Positions 10,608-20,800 of a stretch of 64,000 bases of DNA are shown piece by piece. The first letter of the stretch is position 1. Every line of letters starts with the position of its first letter. The notes below the pieces were generated by a model. It was given only the letters and a program-made list of their open reading frames with translations. It did no database searches and was not told the origin of the DNA. The position numbers and the translations under genes are program-made. This DNA is from Aricia agestis. Its lineage: Eukaryota > Arthropoda > Insecta > Lepidoptera > Lycaenidae. Where the stretch lies: positions 7,398,001-7,462,000 of the forward strand of contig NC_056416.1 of NCBI RefSeq assembly GCF_905147365.1, in the 5' to 3' direction.

Positions 10608-11369
10608 CTCGTGACGTTCCAGCGTGGACCGCTTTAGCAGGCGCTGCCTCTTCCTCTCGGTGGTGGACAGCTTGGATATGAGGCACGTACTCAGAACCGA
10701 CAACGCTATACTCGGCACTAACTTTAGTATGACACTGTAAATCCACATGATCGCGGTCACTAGCTCCTTGTTCTTGGACATCTCGAGCACGTACACGGTC
10801 CGGTTGTGCGGCAACGCCAGGTCCTCCGCAAACTCCGTGTTGTTCTCTCGCGTCACCTCGTTCTCCACTATGTTCATCGCGAAGTAGATGGGCAGGCACA
10901 GCACCGGGCAGATCACGTACGCGCCCACTATCGCTGCCGTCGTGTTGCGCCTGCTGCACCACGTCCGGTTCCGCTGCGGGTACGCGATCGCGATGTACCG
11001 CCACACCGCCAGCGTCACCGCCAGCCAGATCGATATCGTGTGGAAGGTCTGGCTGAAGATCGAGTGGAAGTAGACGAAGACGGCCCACGTGTACGTGTTC
11101 TTGTTGACCTGCGGGCCGATCTTGATGTTCATGTGCAGCGCGTAGGGGATGTACTCGAGCATGACGAGTAGGTCGGCGACGGCGAGGCCGGTGAGGATGG
11201 AGTTGGTGGTGCTGATCATCTCGCGGCGGCTGAGGACGGTGATGTTGATGGTGTTGGTGGTGGAGCCGATGATGCAGATCACGATGGCGATGTAGCCGTG
11301 CAGGCGGCTGTAGGCGCGGTTGAAGTCGCTGGCGCCGGGCACGCACAGCGCGTCCGTCGCGTTCGCCAT
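10608..11369 (-). CDS. First coding exon of a class A peptide GPCR, myosuppressin/FMRFamide receptor (DMSR-1-like)
   Basis: Encodes residues 1-254 of a rhodopsin-family receptor for an amidated neuropeptide, expected in the plasma membrane and coupled to G proteins. Visible features: short N-terminus with sequon N3-A-T; TM1 about 25-47; TM2 about 56-78 with LAVADLL (conserved D66); TM3 about 96-128 ending LAVWRYIAI, where WRY (123-125) replaces the usual DRY; TM4 about 143-165; second extracellular loop with sequons N176 and N189; TM5 about 204-232; then a basic third intracellular loop (RKRQRLLKR). The WRY motif, the YFHSIFSQTFH stretch and the lack of the usual TM3/ECL2 cysteine pair fit the DMSR/sex-peptide-receptor-like group as I know it; exact orthology is not decided. 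The exon ends in phase 0 at GAG|GTACGT; open reading continues 51 codons into the intron but there it is antisense of a Helitron fragment. Start chosen: ATG with A at -3 and G at +4. TM6-TM7 are absent to the left, so this is a partial gene. Codons are GC-rich, unlike the AT-rich surroundings. Confidence 0.9.
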
Positions 11370-11458
11370 TCTCGGGGGCTCTCGGTCATGTCATCGTGTC
11401 ATCCGAGGGGTGTCGGCGCCGGTGAAATCGCGGCCGGGCCCCAGTCCATTGTTGCTTT
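11370..11458 (-). promoter_or_regulatory. 5' UTR part of the GPCR exon with four upstream ATGs
   Basis: A splice acceptor TTTTTGTTTCAG|AAAG on the minus strand sets the likely exon start, so an upstream non-coding exon should lie to the right. Between the acceptor and the receptor ATG are four upstream ATGs: one opening 16 codons (11449-11399, strong context, A at -3 and G at +4), two tiny ORFs of three and two codons (11402-11391 and 11394-11386), and one of 36 codons (11389-11279) that overlaps the receptor start out of frame. Such leaders commonly lower translation of the main ORF. The effect here is inference. Confidence 0.6.
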
Positions 11459-13320
11459 CTGAAACAAAAACGAGCCGTTCTATTTCTGTTCGAACTATAA
11501 TTTAAATTAAACCCGGATAAAATTAAAAAATAATATGCTGTATTGCTTTATTAGCTCCACCCGCAGAGAAATATAAGCGGATAATATTTATATTGGACGC
11601 TGCAGCTAACTACTTTATTAAATTAAATTTGAAATCTATTTTCCAATCATAATATCGTGTAGATATAATCCATCGATTCGTTCTTTATTAGTTTGTTGGT
11701 GGTTTTTTTCGTTTATTTATAAAATTTGTATTCTAATAATTCTTGAAATAATTATTAAGTATAATCAAACTCTAGTATAAAATAAATTAGTTATATTTGT
11801 GGTGATGATGTCATACAGTGTCACATTTTAGTCTTTTTTTGTACCAGATTTTCAAGTTTTTGTTTAGAATGCACCATGTATAAATTACCCAAGCAGCACA
11901 AGTATATCTAGTGAAGCACTATTAGTTATTTTATAGAATTAAACTTGGTGTTCTTACATAAGAGTCAATAATCCCTGGAGATATCCTGAAGATATCCTAT
12001 ATACCGAGTTCAGTAAAAATGGGCACCTGTCTACACTGTAATGACAAGTGCAGCATAAGAATTCATAATTTATAGGGATTATCTACAAAACTATTATAAG
12101 AACATAATAAGAGGCACATAAGAAAGGAATTAGGTTTTGTAGCCAACATTAAGATAACACAATTACTCTACTGATGTTCTAGTGGTGAATATTTTTAAAA
12201 CCACTAATAATCAAAATCAACTAAATAAAAACATCAACAAGAGTTACTTCTTTTAAAAAGCATTTCCTATTTACTAATGGCACACCGTAGTTAAAATTAT
12301 TTTAAGTTAAAGCTTTAATGGCGAAATGAAATTAAATAAGTAAATATATTTTATTGTTTCGCGCGAACAGAGGGCTAAAACTCCGTGCCGAATTTATTTT
12401 ATCGTAAAAGTCGATGAAATAGTTTTAAAAAACTTATGGGCCTATTATATTCGTAAATTTAAATGATATTTTTTTTTATAAAAAATATTATTGATGCACA
12501 TTTTTTAATATATTTTGTTAAAATAAATACCTAAACAATGTATTTTGATAAAAATTTCATTTATTTAAGTATTTTTATGTTCACAAATAAATAAATCGCG
12601 TATTTTATTGTAACAAAATTTTTAGATTTTTACCGAAATGGCGATTACCGTCGTATTCTATTAATAAAAATGGCCTCTAGATTAAATTATCTATAAGTCT
12701 TGATTAGAAGATTTACTCCTAAAACTGAGCTAAAGGTAATTTTAAGAGCATGACTAGTCAAATTACACTTTCACCAGAAAAATTAATCTTTCAATAGTAT
12801 AATTGTTCTTAAGACCATCCTATCGTAATCTATAGAAAGAAAAGTTTGTAAACTATTTTTTCTCGTAATTATCTACCAGAGTATAATATGAGACTGGCAT
12901 AAAAAGAAGGTGTTTTGTTCGCGTTTTGGTGATTTTTCAGTGCAATACCATAGAGAACCAATATTTCTGGTGGCCTTCCTGTTTTATATTACTTATTGTC
13001 ATATACTCAAAAATATTCGCAATATTTTATTGTTTGTAAGAAAACTATTAGGTCTGTTAGGTAGTAATTGCGTATTAGTTATTACACGTATTTTTAAAGC
13101 AAACAAATTATAGGCACCTCTTAATATCGCCAGAATCGTCACTTTCACTATTATTGTCAGTCTGTAATTCATCATGGTTTTCATCAAGAATCGATTTTCG
13201 GACGGTGTCAATTCTTCTTCTTCGCAGCTTGATATGATGAAAATATGTCGATTCGTTGCTGAAGTGATGACTGATGAATTTGAGGGCAAAGAAAGTTGAT
13301 GTGACTGTCTAACGGCACCT
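11459..13320. other. AT-rich non-coding stretch upstream of the receptor exon, probable 5' intron
   Basis: No coding region seen. The first bases next to the exon look like a polypyrimidine tract plus AG acceptor. From 11884 the motif ATTACCCAAGCAGCACA begins; it recurs inverted at 14514-14530, so a diverged transposon may fill 11884-14530. Otherwise only AT-rich unique sequence. Confidence 0.4.
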
Positions 13321-13960
13321 TTTTAGGGTTCAGTAAACCCTTATAGTTTCGGTCTGTCCGTCCGTCTGTCTGTCCGTCTGTCTGTCCGCGGTTTTTCTCA
13401 GAGACTAAAAGTCCTACAAAGCTGCAATTCGGTATGAATGTACATCTTAATGACGCCGACAACATGGTATACCTATAAAATCTTAAAAAATCAAGCGCAT
13501 TATTTTTTCCGCACCCACCCTACCGTGTGTGCCATAATATTTTTAAAAACCTATCCAACGGGTTTTTTAAAAATACATACAGACCATTTTCCTATTTAGG
13601 GATCCGTTTATGAAATATGAAGTTTTAAAGTGGAAAAAATCGTTTGAGTCCCCCCCTTCTACCAGCTAAACGATTGCTTCTGGAAATGTGAAAAAATTCA
13701 CGGGGGTAGGAAATATGCTGAATTTAAAAGAAAGGCTAAGAAGGCTTCATAAGTTTTTGAGTTATAGTTGATCAACTAAAAAAAATATTCGGCGAAGTAT
13801 AAAGGAACTTTTCGTTCGAATGTAACTGAGATGATGTTAGTAGTGTAAAACACGTTATAAATGTACATTCATTGACTATACAAAAATTATCAAAAATTAG
13901 CGGCACTACGGAACCCTATAATATTGCGCGTGGCCCGACACGCACTTGACCGGTTTTTTA
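13321..13960 (-). mobile_element. Family F repeat (CCGGCCAAGTGCG ... GGTTCCGTA)
   Basis: On the minus strand it starts CCGGTCAAGTGCGTGTCGGG and ends near GGTTTACTGAACCCTAAAAA. A CAGACGGACAGACAG-type array lies near its end (13349-13387 on the plus strand). Related copies: 30240-30686, 52437-53407 and 58823-59227. No coding capacity. I do not know its transposition class. Confidence 0.65.
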
Positions 13961-14534
13961 TACTTTTCCACTTTTCGCCGAAAGCCTCCTGTCTTCTTTG
14001 TATCTCCTGCTTTCTTCATGCTTGCAGAACGCTGTCCTTTATATACTTAATACTCTTAAAATAAAATGTTTAAAGCCTAAGTTCCTTATTGAAGGAGGAA
14101 ACTGGACTTTCACTAGAGTATACACTATTGAGTATCTAGTCATTGATTCTATTAAGTATAGACTTAAAAAAGTGCCTAACAAATCCATCTAAAAACCTTT
14201 TTGATTACTTTTAGAGTAATTGTTCTACAAATAATTTCAATTCTTAAAAAGTATTTGTGATAATAAGTCTATAGAATAATTGAACTACAGCAGCGCTTTT
14301 AACAGAGCAAATATAGTCCATAACAAATCAATTTGCTCTTAACTCAGTGTTATGAACTAATAAAGGTTTTAAAACAAGGAACACTAGATATTTTTATCTA
14401 TAAGAAACTTACTTCTTATTCAAAACCACGTATAGAATGCCACTGTCTATGATGTCTATAAAAAAAAACATGATTTGTACTCCTAAAGCATAAATAGATT
14501 TAAGGCGTCTGAAGTGTGCTGCTTGGGTAATGAG

Positions 14535-14973
14535 CAGAGATCGGAATTGGGTGTGTGAAAATACCTAAAGTTTGCAGCGGGGCATAATATGGAGCTGTTA
14601 CAACCACTTAAGTTAAACCGGTTTTGGATTTTACCGGTTCAGTTTTGTATTTTTTTTAACATGTTCCTTACCTTTGAAACACCGAACTATAAACATTTAC
14701 AAGCTGCTTATACAGTTCTAAATTAATTTTTTAGTCTCAATTTTTCTTTGTCGGCCAAACACAGAATTTTACATGTCTGCAAAATGCTAATGTGGTTTTA
14801 ATCTTTTTTTCGGTGTGTGTAATCGGTGTTTCAAAGGTAAGGAACATTTAAAAAAAAATACAAAACTGAACCGGTAAAATCCAAAACCGGTTTAACTTAA
14901 GTGGTTATAACAGCTCCATATTATGTCCCGCTACAAACTTTAGGTATTTTCACACACCCAATTCCGATCTCTG
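14535..14973. mobile_element. hAT-type MITE with about 145-bp terminal inverted repeats
   Basis: Starts CAGAGATCGGAATTGGGTGT and ends with its complement. Inverted arms run to about 14690 and from about 14818. Both sides are flanked by the 8-mer GTAATGAG (14527-14534 and 14974-14981), a perfect target-site duplication of hAT length. No coding capacity. Confidence 0.88.
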
Positions 14974-15106
14974 GTAATGAGGCATTTATTTCGTCTACTA
15001 CGTAATTATTTCGTCTATCATAATAGCACCCATGAACACTAAAATATGTGATGCATATTTTTAAATACAAAACAATAATTATTATCTATGTTAAAAGTAC
15101 ACAAAA

Positions 15107-15200
15107 TCCATACTAATATTATAAATGTGAAAGTGTGTCTGTCTGTCTCGTATTAACTGACTTTAACATACCCGAATGAACGTTCCGTTTTGTGATTCAT
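15107..15200 (+). mobile_element. Heli-D 5' end fragment
   Basis: TCCATACTAATATTATAAAT, then GTGAAAGTGTGTCTGTCTGT, is the family's 5' end, preceded by A. The remainder of the family sequence is not present. Confidence 0.6.
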
Positions 15201-16340
15201 CGAAAGGGTTACTTTGCTAATAAATTGAAAGCATCGCGAGCAATCAAGCAAATTAAAAAAAAATCACTTTGCAAACAATTCCTCGAAGTTGTTAATTAAT
15301 TAAAGTGCTGAGTGTAGGTAGGTCAATCGATATGCAAAGATATGGGCAATGGGCATCTCAGTAATTGCACGAGTAAAAGGCTAATCAAATTGTGTACATA
15401 ATAGGAACTCGGAAGGGGCGTAGCTAGTAGCTACCGCTACAAATATCAATAATTATACGGGGCCCCCGGGCCACAGGGGCCATACCAACGTGCGCAAGCA
15501 AAAATTAGTGAAATCTTTTCAATTTTTTAATTATTGAAAAAGTCAAGAAGGGCAAACCTTCCTAAGTTTGTTTGTTCCCCTGTTTGGGGGCCGAACAAAA
15601 TTTAGATGCGGCCCCGCCAAGGTTCGCTTCTGACTCGGATTCTCTTTAGTTATGTTTTTTCTGGGTAGTGGATATTTTAGGTACATTTTCATCTATTGTT
15701 TGTTCAGAAACCGAGTGCACAAGGAGCAGTAAGTCGGTAACAACTGACGCGCCAGTGAAAATTTGTCTCGGGGTGCTAGCTAATGCTCGCTAAAACTTAA
15801 AAGTAACCTAACATCAGTAATTTCATACATTGCCGTCTTCAAGCCAGAAGGGCGTATAAAAAAAAGTAGTTTTTTTAGAAGAAAATAGATGCTAGTGCAA
15901 TATTGGGAGTTTTGGAAAAGTTAAAATATAAATGATCATTTAACGTAATTAAGGAAATACTTTTACAGACACATGCTCAGTTGTATCTTGTATTGATGAA
16001 TTAAACAAAAACTTATTAAGTTTTTGTTGCTTCCAGAAAAGTAGGCTCGCTTAAATATGCCCTTCTGGTTTGAAGCCTACGACAGTAATCTTAAAAGGTA
16101 CAATTATATAAAAAAATATTTTAGTTCTTAAATTATGTATTCAGATAATAATATCATCCCATCAAAAACATGCTGTAAAAAAACCAAGTCTCGCAACTCA
16201 GTTTTTCTACCGTAAAAAAATTGTGAGATCTGTATAATAAATACCAAGTCGGTTAATTTATTCAGTCCCTACCTAAGGGACCTTTTGTCTAAGATAAAAC
16301 GTAAGTTATTATGTGGTCATTATCATATTGTATACGTCAT
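15201..16340. other. Unassigned stretch
   Basis: No gene seen. It holds a C/G-rich patch at 15455-15480 (GGGGCCCCCGGGCC) and a pair of related phrases, TTCAAGCCAGAAGGGCGTAT near 15838 and its near-complement near 16056 (GCCCTTCTGGTTTGAAGCC), which may be the ends of a 240-bp inverted-repeat element. Confidence 0.35.
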
Positions 16341-16344
16341 CCAG

Positions 16345-16490
16345 GTACATCATCAATAGTACCTGGATGACCGAGCTTCGCTCGGTACTTTTTTTTCGGA
16401 AATTTATCTTTATATGATTTATCGCCCCCGAAACCCCCTATATAAGTATACTAAATTTTATGAAAATCGTATAAAGTATCGAAAGATTTT
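16345..16490 (-). mobile_element. Heli-C repeat, fragment
   Basis: Minus-strand 3' side has the hairpin ACCGAGCGAAGCTCGGT followed by CATCCAGGTAC; the body carries GGGGGTTTCGGGGGCGATAA and TTTCATAAAATTTAG-type phrases. Related copies at 38991 and 51907. Confidence 0.55.
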
Positions 16491-16828
16491 AAGATTATAA
16501 AGATTTGTAGAGTAAGGTACATAGCATTAGAGTTACCTACTTACAAAATAAACATATTACGAGTTTGAAAACACGATCCTCATATTGACAAAAAGATTCT
16601 AAAGGTTAAGTCCACCTATAACATAATTTACCTTTTGTTTTAGTGAAAAGCATATTGAATAAAAATATGTTTTGTAAAAATCTAAAAACAATTTGTCAAT
16701 TCTATCAATGCTCTGAGCTTTTCTGAAACTTCTTTAAGAAGCTTAAGCTTTTATATCAAAAACAAAATTATATTACATATTTTGACAGTAAGCCACTAAA
16801 AATCATTCTCTATAATATTCATTCAAGA

Positions 16829-17008
16829 CTGTACTCGACGAAACATGGCGGTAGCGGTCATTTACTCCCTGTCAAAAACTTGTCATTTTCTATATAAACC
16901 GCGATTGAAATGAGGTGTCAGATGTTGTCAATCGCGGCTTTGTGTAGAAAATGACAAGTTTTTGACAGGGAGTCAATGACCGCTACTGCCATGTTTCGCC
17001 GAGTACAG
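16829..17008. mobile_element. Palindromic MITE, 180 bp
   Basis: Two arms of about 78 bp run from CTGTACTCG inward to AACCGCGATTGA and back out to CGAGTACAG, with a spacer of about 20 bases. Arms differ at a few positions only. A diverged, internally altered copy lies at about 53586-53963. No clear target duplication. Confidence 0.75.
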
Positions 17009-17103
17009 TATAGTTGCAATACTAGCAAATATTGTTTTGTGGTTTGGTTTTTGTGTAATTACTTACTATCTAATATACGATGAAATTTAGTAACGATACA
17101 GTA

Positions 17104-17303
17104 ATAATAATAATAATATCGCTTCACACCACGTGTCTGTCTGGCCCCGTGCTAAGTACCTAAGGACTTGTGTTACAGGTACCAGACAACGGAAATATAT
17201 TTAATACTTTTATACTATACATATATTTAAGATTTGTATTATATTATACACATATTTAATACACGTCCAGACCCGGGAACATTGAAAACTTTTTGTTCCG
17301 TCG
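17104..17303 (-). mobile_element. tRNA-SINE (tSINE), 5'-truncated copy
   Basis: Reads on the minus strand from GTTCCCGGGTCTGGACGTGT through ATATTTCCGTTGTCTGGTAC and TGTAACACAAGTCC to an (ATT)n tail. It matches the body and tail of the full copy at 62797-63070 but lacks the tRNA-like head. Confidence 0.8.
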
Positions 17304-17882
17304 CACTATGGAAAATGGTAGAACTAGAGCATATCATAAATGGATTTTAAAAATATCACAATTTGAATGAAATATTTATTGCATTCGATACTCTAATAAC
17401 CAAATAATCCTAATCAGACATTTTTTTGTTCTAAAACTGCATAAATATTTTTTTTTCATAGGTTGAAGTAAGTTGAAGTAGCGGATGGCTCATTCAAATG
17501 TTTGCATACACGTAATTCAAATGAATATTGTGAAAAAAGTATTTAGCTCATGCATGCGGTTTTATACATTTTTAAAAATGATATTTTATATTCTTAATAA
17601 TGAGCTATTAACTTTTTTTAATATGCTTTTTATTTTTGAGTAAGTACTTAAAAATTGACATACCCTATTTTTCACTTTTCTTTTTTTTTCGTCGAAGGTT
17701 TTCACATTTACCGACGGCTCGCGACGTGCAACTTTATGTGTTATTTGATAGCCTAACTATTTATAAATGAAAAATTAAAAAAATCAGCTGCGGAAGTTTG
17801 CGGTCCTGGAAGTTATGGGAAAAAATGTGATAGCGGTCGGAGTAGATAATTCGGTATCTTTTGCGGTTACTGCTGACATAGT
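17304..17882. other. Unassigned AT-rich stretch
   Basis: Nothing recognisable except low-complexity AT. The LINE fragment that follows has no clear 5' boundary here. Confidence 0.3.
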
Positions 17883-18427
17883 TTACAAAATTCATTCGCG
17901 GCATTCTTGGAATTAAGTGGGAGGATAGAGTCACGAACGAGGACGTCCTTGCTAAGGCACAGTTAGCTAGTGTGGCGGCTATACTCAAACAGCGAAGACT
18001 GCGTTGGCTTGGACATGTGCATCGCATGCCGACGTACAGGCTGCCGAGACAGGTTATGTTGGCGGTGGTAGCGGATGCAAAGAGGGGCATTGGGCGTCCG
18101 AAGCTACGTTTCAAAGATTGTATTAAACGTGACCTTGCCTCCTTCAACATCAAGCAGAATGCATGGGACGAGCTCGCCGAAGACAGAAACAGGTGGAGGC
18201 AAAGTATAGCTCAGGGAGTCCGGTACCATGATCGAAAATGGTTCGACAGGTTGGCTGAAAGGCGTGTCAAAGCTAGCGATAATTCACAACCTCATCCATC
18301 AAACAATGCTCTCTTGTGCATAAATTGCGGACGGTCTTGTCGATCGAGAATTGGACTCTATAGTCATCAAAAGAAGTGTCTGAAACAGAAGCTTGCAGTT
18401 TGCACCCATAATATGACCCCTACCTAA
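17883..18427 (+). pseudogene. C-terminal end of a non-LTR retrotransposon (LINE) ORF2
   Basis: An open frame of about 180 codons without its own start, read from FTKFIRGILGIKW to the stop at 18425. It carries RRLRWLGHVHRMP (17995-18033), then GRPKLRFKDCIKRDL and W..LAEDRNRWR, which I recognise as the region after the reverse transcriptase of LINE ORF2 proteins. It ends in a zinc-knuckle-like C-x2-C-x12-H-x3-C. The catalytic RT motif and the endonuclease are missing, so this is a 5'-truncated dead copy. A (GAT)n-type tract follows at 18453-18467, a plausible tail. The clade (RTE, CR1 or other) is not decided. Same strand as the next ORF but no evidence of a shared transcript. Confidence 0.75.
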
Positions 18428-18593
18428 ATCATCAGTAATTGATGAAGAGGCCAATGATGATGATGAGTTTACAAAAACTATATTAACCACAATATTTTGA
18501 TAGCAATAGCTTATCATCTATTTTGCACTCGTCGTGCATGAGTAAATATGCATAACATTCATATTAGTACGTATTTCATATCTAAAAAACCAG

Positions 18594-18600
18594 TATATAA
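18594..18600 (+). promoter_or_regulatory. TATA box for the ORF at 18686
   Basis: TATATAA within CAGTATATAAGGGG, 92 bases before the ATG. A TCAG-type initiator-like word occurs at 18631. Position and context fit a Pol II core promoter; no proof of use. Confidence 0.4.
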
Positions 18601-18685
18601 GGGGAAGCAAATATCTTCAAATTGCACACTTCAGCGTGTATTTCATATTGAGTGACACTTATTTAAATTGGTTATTTCCATTAAA

Positions 18686-19542
18686 ATGTCAACTTTCAAC
18701 TGTACTAAGGGCGATTTCATCATTCCCTATATCGAGCGTGGCAGAACCTTGGAATCGTTGTCCATAGTTCTACAGCAAACATTAAATGTTTCTGAAAACA
18801 ACTCGTGTTTTGTAATTGGTGACATTCAAAGACATATTCTGCCTTCTTTCAATAAGCGCTGGGCTCAAGCATCACGGAAAAAGGACAAATTTATTCGGAA
18901 TAATACAAGCTGGCTGGAGTCAGGATATTCAGTACAGTTTCGGGGTCTGAAGCACATTCACTGCCATCAACTTCTGGTGAACGAAGAAGATAAGTGGAAA
19001 CTCAAGTGATGGAAATACAGCACGAAGGTTCTTTTACAATTACACTTGCTCGGCGAACATAACAGGTGTTGATGAAACATTGATTAAACGCTTGTATATT
19101 ATTTTACAAGCTCTATCTTCTGGAATGATGATCGATCCCGAAAAATTTGGAGTTTATGCCTTAGAAACTGCGCGAATTTATGTTAGTAACTACATGCCAT
19201 CCTCCGTGCACAAATTACTTATACACGGAGAAAGCGTGATCAAACATTTTTCTGTTCTTCCTATTGTCGGAAGATGCACTAGAGTCGCGCAATAAAGACT
19301 ACAGAAATATGCGCCTGCACCATGCCAGAAAATGTTCCCGTATAGCTACAAATGAAGACGTATTTAAAACGCTTCTATATACTTCAGATCCATACGTTTC
19401 AAGTTTAAGAAAACCTTATGTGAGAAATGTGAAGGATCTTGATGAAGAGGCACTAAGTCTTTTAAAGGTGGTACCTGAAGGTGATCCTACATTTACAGCG
19501 GAAGTAATTTTAGTTAGGAATAGCGAGGATAATAACAATTAG
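18686..19542 (+). pseudogene. Frame-broken ORF of unknown function, probable transposon-derived protein
   Basis: Three overlapping-in-line reading frames look like one protein of about 285 residues interrupted by two frameshifts: 18686-19009 (MSTFNCTKGDF ... DKWKLK), about 19011-19264 (GNTARRFF ... LPIV) and about 19268-19542 (SEDALESRNKDYR ... SEDNNN). The second and third parts contain ALETARIYVSNYMPSSVHKL, LIHGESVIKH, SEDALESRNKDYR and SSDPYVSSLRKP. From memory these resemble a widespread uncharacterised insect protein found in many copies per genome, which suggests a transposon origin; I cannot verify this. The breakpoints are not in homopolymers and have no splice signals, so decay is likelier than introns or sequencing error. 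It has a TATA box upstream and AATAAA downstream. No catalytic motif recognised. Confidence 0.6.
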
Positions 19543-19571
19543 ATATAACATTATAAGTAACTAAAACCTAG

Positions 19572-19577
19572 AATAAA
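19572..19577 (+). terminator. Poly(A) signal AATAAA downstream of the frame-broken ORF
   Basis: First AATAAA after the last stop codon, 30 bases downstream. Together with the TATA box it brackets a compact transcription unit of about 1 kb. Confidence 0.4.
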
Positions 19578-19812
19578 ATCAATAATATTATAAGATTTGT
19601 CTAATCTAAGATAAATTAGTTTGGTGTGAGGCATAGATAGGTACTATACGATTTTATAATTTTATGTATTTTATTATGCTTGTGTGATAAGTATAATTTT
19701 ACTCATATTAGTACTTATTTATAAAAAATAAACTACTCGTATTACTTTTTTATCTTTTCTTTTTTTTAACCTAAAATAAATATGTAGGTATACAATGAAA
19801 AAAAATACAAAA

Positions 19813-20012
19813 ATTGATTATTTTTAAAATCTTTGTATATCACTGTATACATGTGCCAAATCTCAATACACTACGATGCAAAACCTTGAAGTTACAGATT
19901 TTTGATCCGATAAGGACCCAAATTTTCCACTGCGCGTCGGCGGGATTCGAACCCGCGACCCCCGGCTTGAGCTACCAACGCGCTCACCACTGCAGAGCCA
20001 CAGAGGTCGTAT
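19813..20012 (-). mobile_element. tRNA-SINE copy with a different body
   Basis: On the minus strand a tRNA-like head GTGGCTCTGCAGTGGTGAGC, then GCGTTGGTAGCTCAAGCC, then GGGTTCGAATCCCGCC. It matches the Pol III A box (TGGCTC..CAGTGG) and B box (GGTTCGAATCC). The body after the head does not match the copy at 62797. It has no proper anticodon arm or acceptor pairing, so it is not a working tRNA gene. Confidence 0.7.
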
Positions 20013-20434
20013 ACAGTGTATAATTCTAGTATAATCAATATTTACAGAACAAGATTATTCAAAAATTATATTTATTTCCTAGAAATATATTGATTTTAAA
20101 TATGAATGAAATTTCAAAGTACTATTCTTTAGGAAAAGACTATAAAAGTGATGGGATTATACGAGTTTTAGGCTAAGTGTGTATGCATAAACTTATCTGG
20201 GTACCTCAAACGAGCCCTATTACTTCTTAGTGGTGCTCTACAGACGAAATAACGATGGCCGCTTCACGCTTGACTCGTCAGGGATTACTGTACAGTCTAC
20301 ACAGGAAATACACAATACATAAACTTGATGACTCGTCTATTCCTTATCTGTAATAATAAAACCAGAGCCCAGGGGGGTGAGTCAAGATCTTTTCTTTATC
20401 GCTTCGTTATAGAATCACCAAGCAAAATGTATGT
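20013..20434. other. Unassigned stretch
   Basis: No gene. TATCGCTTCGTTATAGAATC near 20397 recurs at 58146, so part is dispersed repeat. Confidence 0.3.
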
Positions 20435-20800
20435 TTTTCTTTTAATGAAATAAGAGGGCAAACAAGCAAACGGGAAGAAAAAAATTCCTTTTAAGAAGGA
20501 ATAGGGTAATAGGGGAGGGTAGGGATGGGAAGAAAAGGGAAGGGAAGGGAAGGGAAGGGAAGGGAAGGGAAGGGAAGGGAAGGGAAGGGAAGGGAAGGGA
20601 AGGGAAGGGAAGGGAAGGGAAGGGAAGGGAAGGGAATAGGGGAGGGTAAGGAAGGGAATAGGGTAGGGGATTGGGCCTCCGGTAAACTCACTCACTCGGC
20701 GAAACACAGCGCGAGCGCTGTTTCACGCTGGTTTTCTGTGAGAACGTGGTGTTTCTCCGGTCGAGCCGGCCCATTCATGCCGAAGCATGGCTCTCCCACG
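20435..20800 (-). mobile_element. SINE-A copy 5 with expanded internal array
   Basis: Tail, array and head present, but the segment between the array and the tail (the CATCAGGTGACC and GCCGGCAACGC parts) is deleted. The internal array is expanded to about 100 bp of AGGGA units. Confidence 0.85.
20536..20637 (+). repeat. (AGGGA)n minisatellite inside SINE-A
   Basis: About 20 near-perfect pentamers, against two to five in other copies. Strong purine strand asymmetry could allow triplex or slippage. It produces long artefactual frames on both strands. Confidence 0.95.

Noticed and set aside
10426..11346. 306-codon alternative frame overlapping the receptor exon, and plus-strand frames at 10806-11171
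   Set aside because: Arg/His/Pro-rich shadows of a GC-rich exon. The receptor frame has seven-transmembrane motifs, a good start and a consensus donor.
19900..20012. tRNA gene
   Set aside because: Only A- and B-box regions are tRNA-like. There is no acceptor pairing or sound anticodon arm, and the same head recurs at 62797 in a SINE with target duplication.
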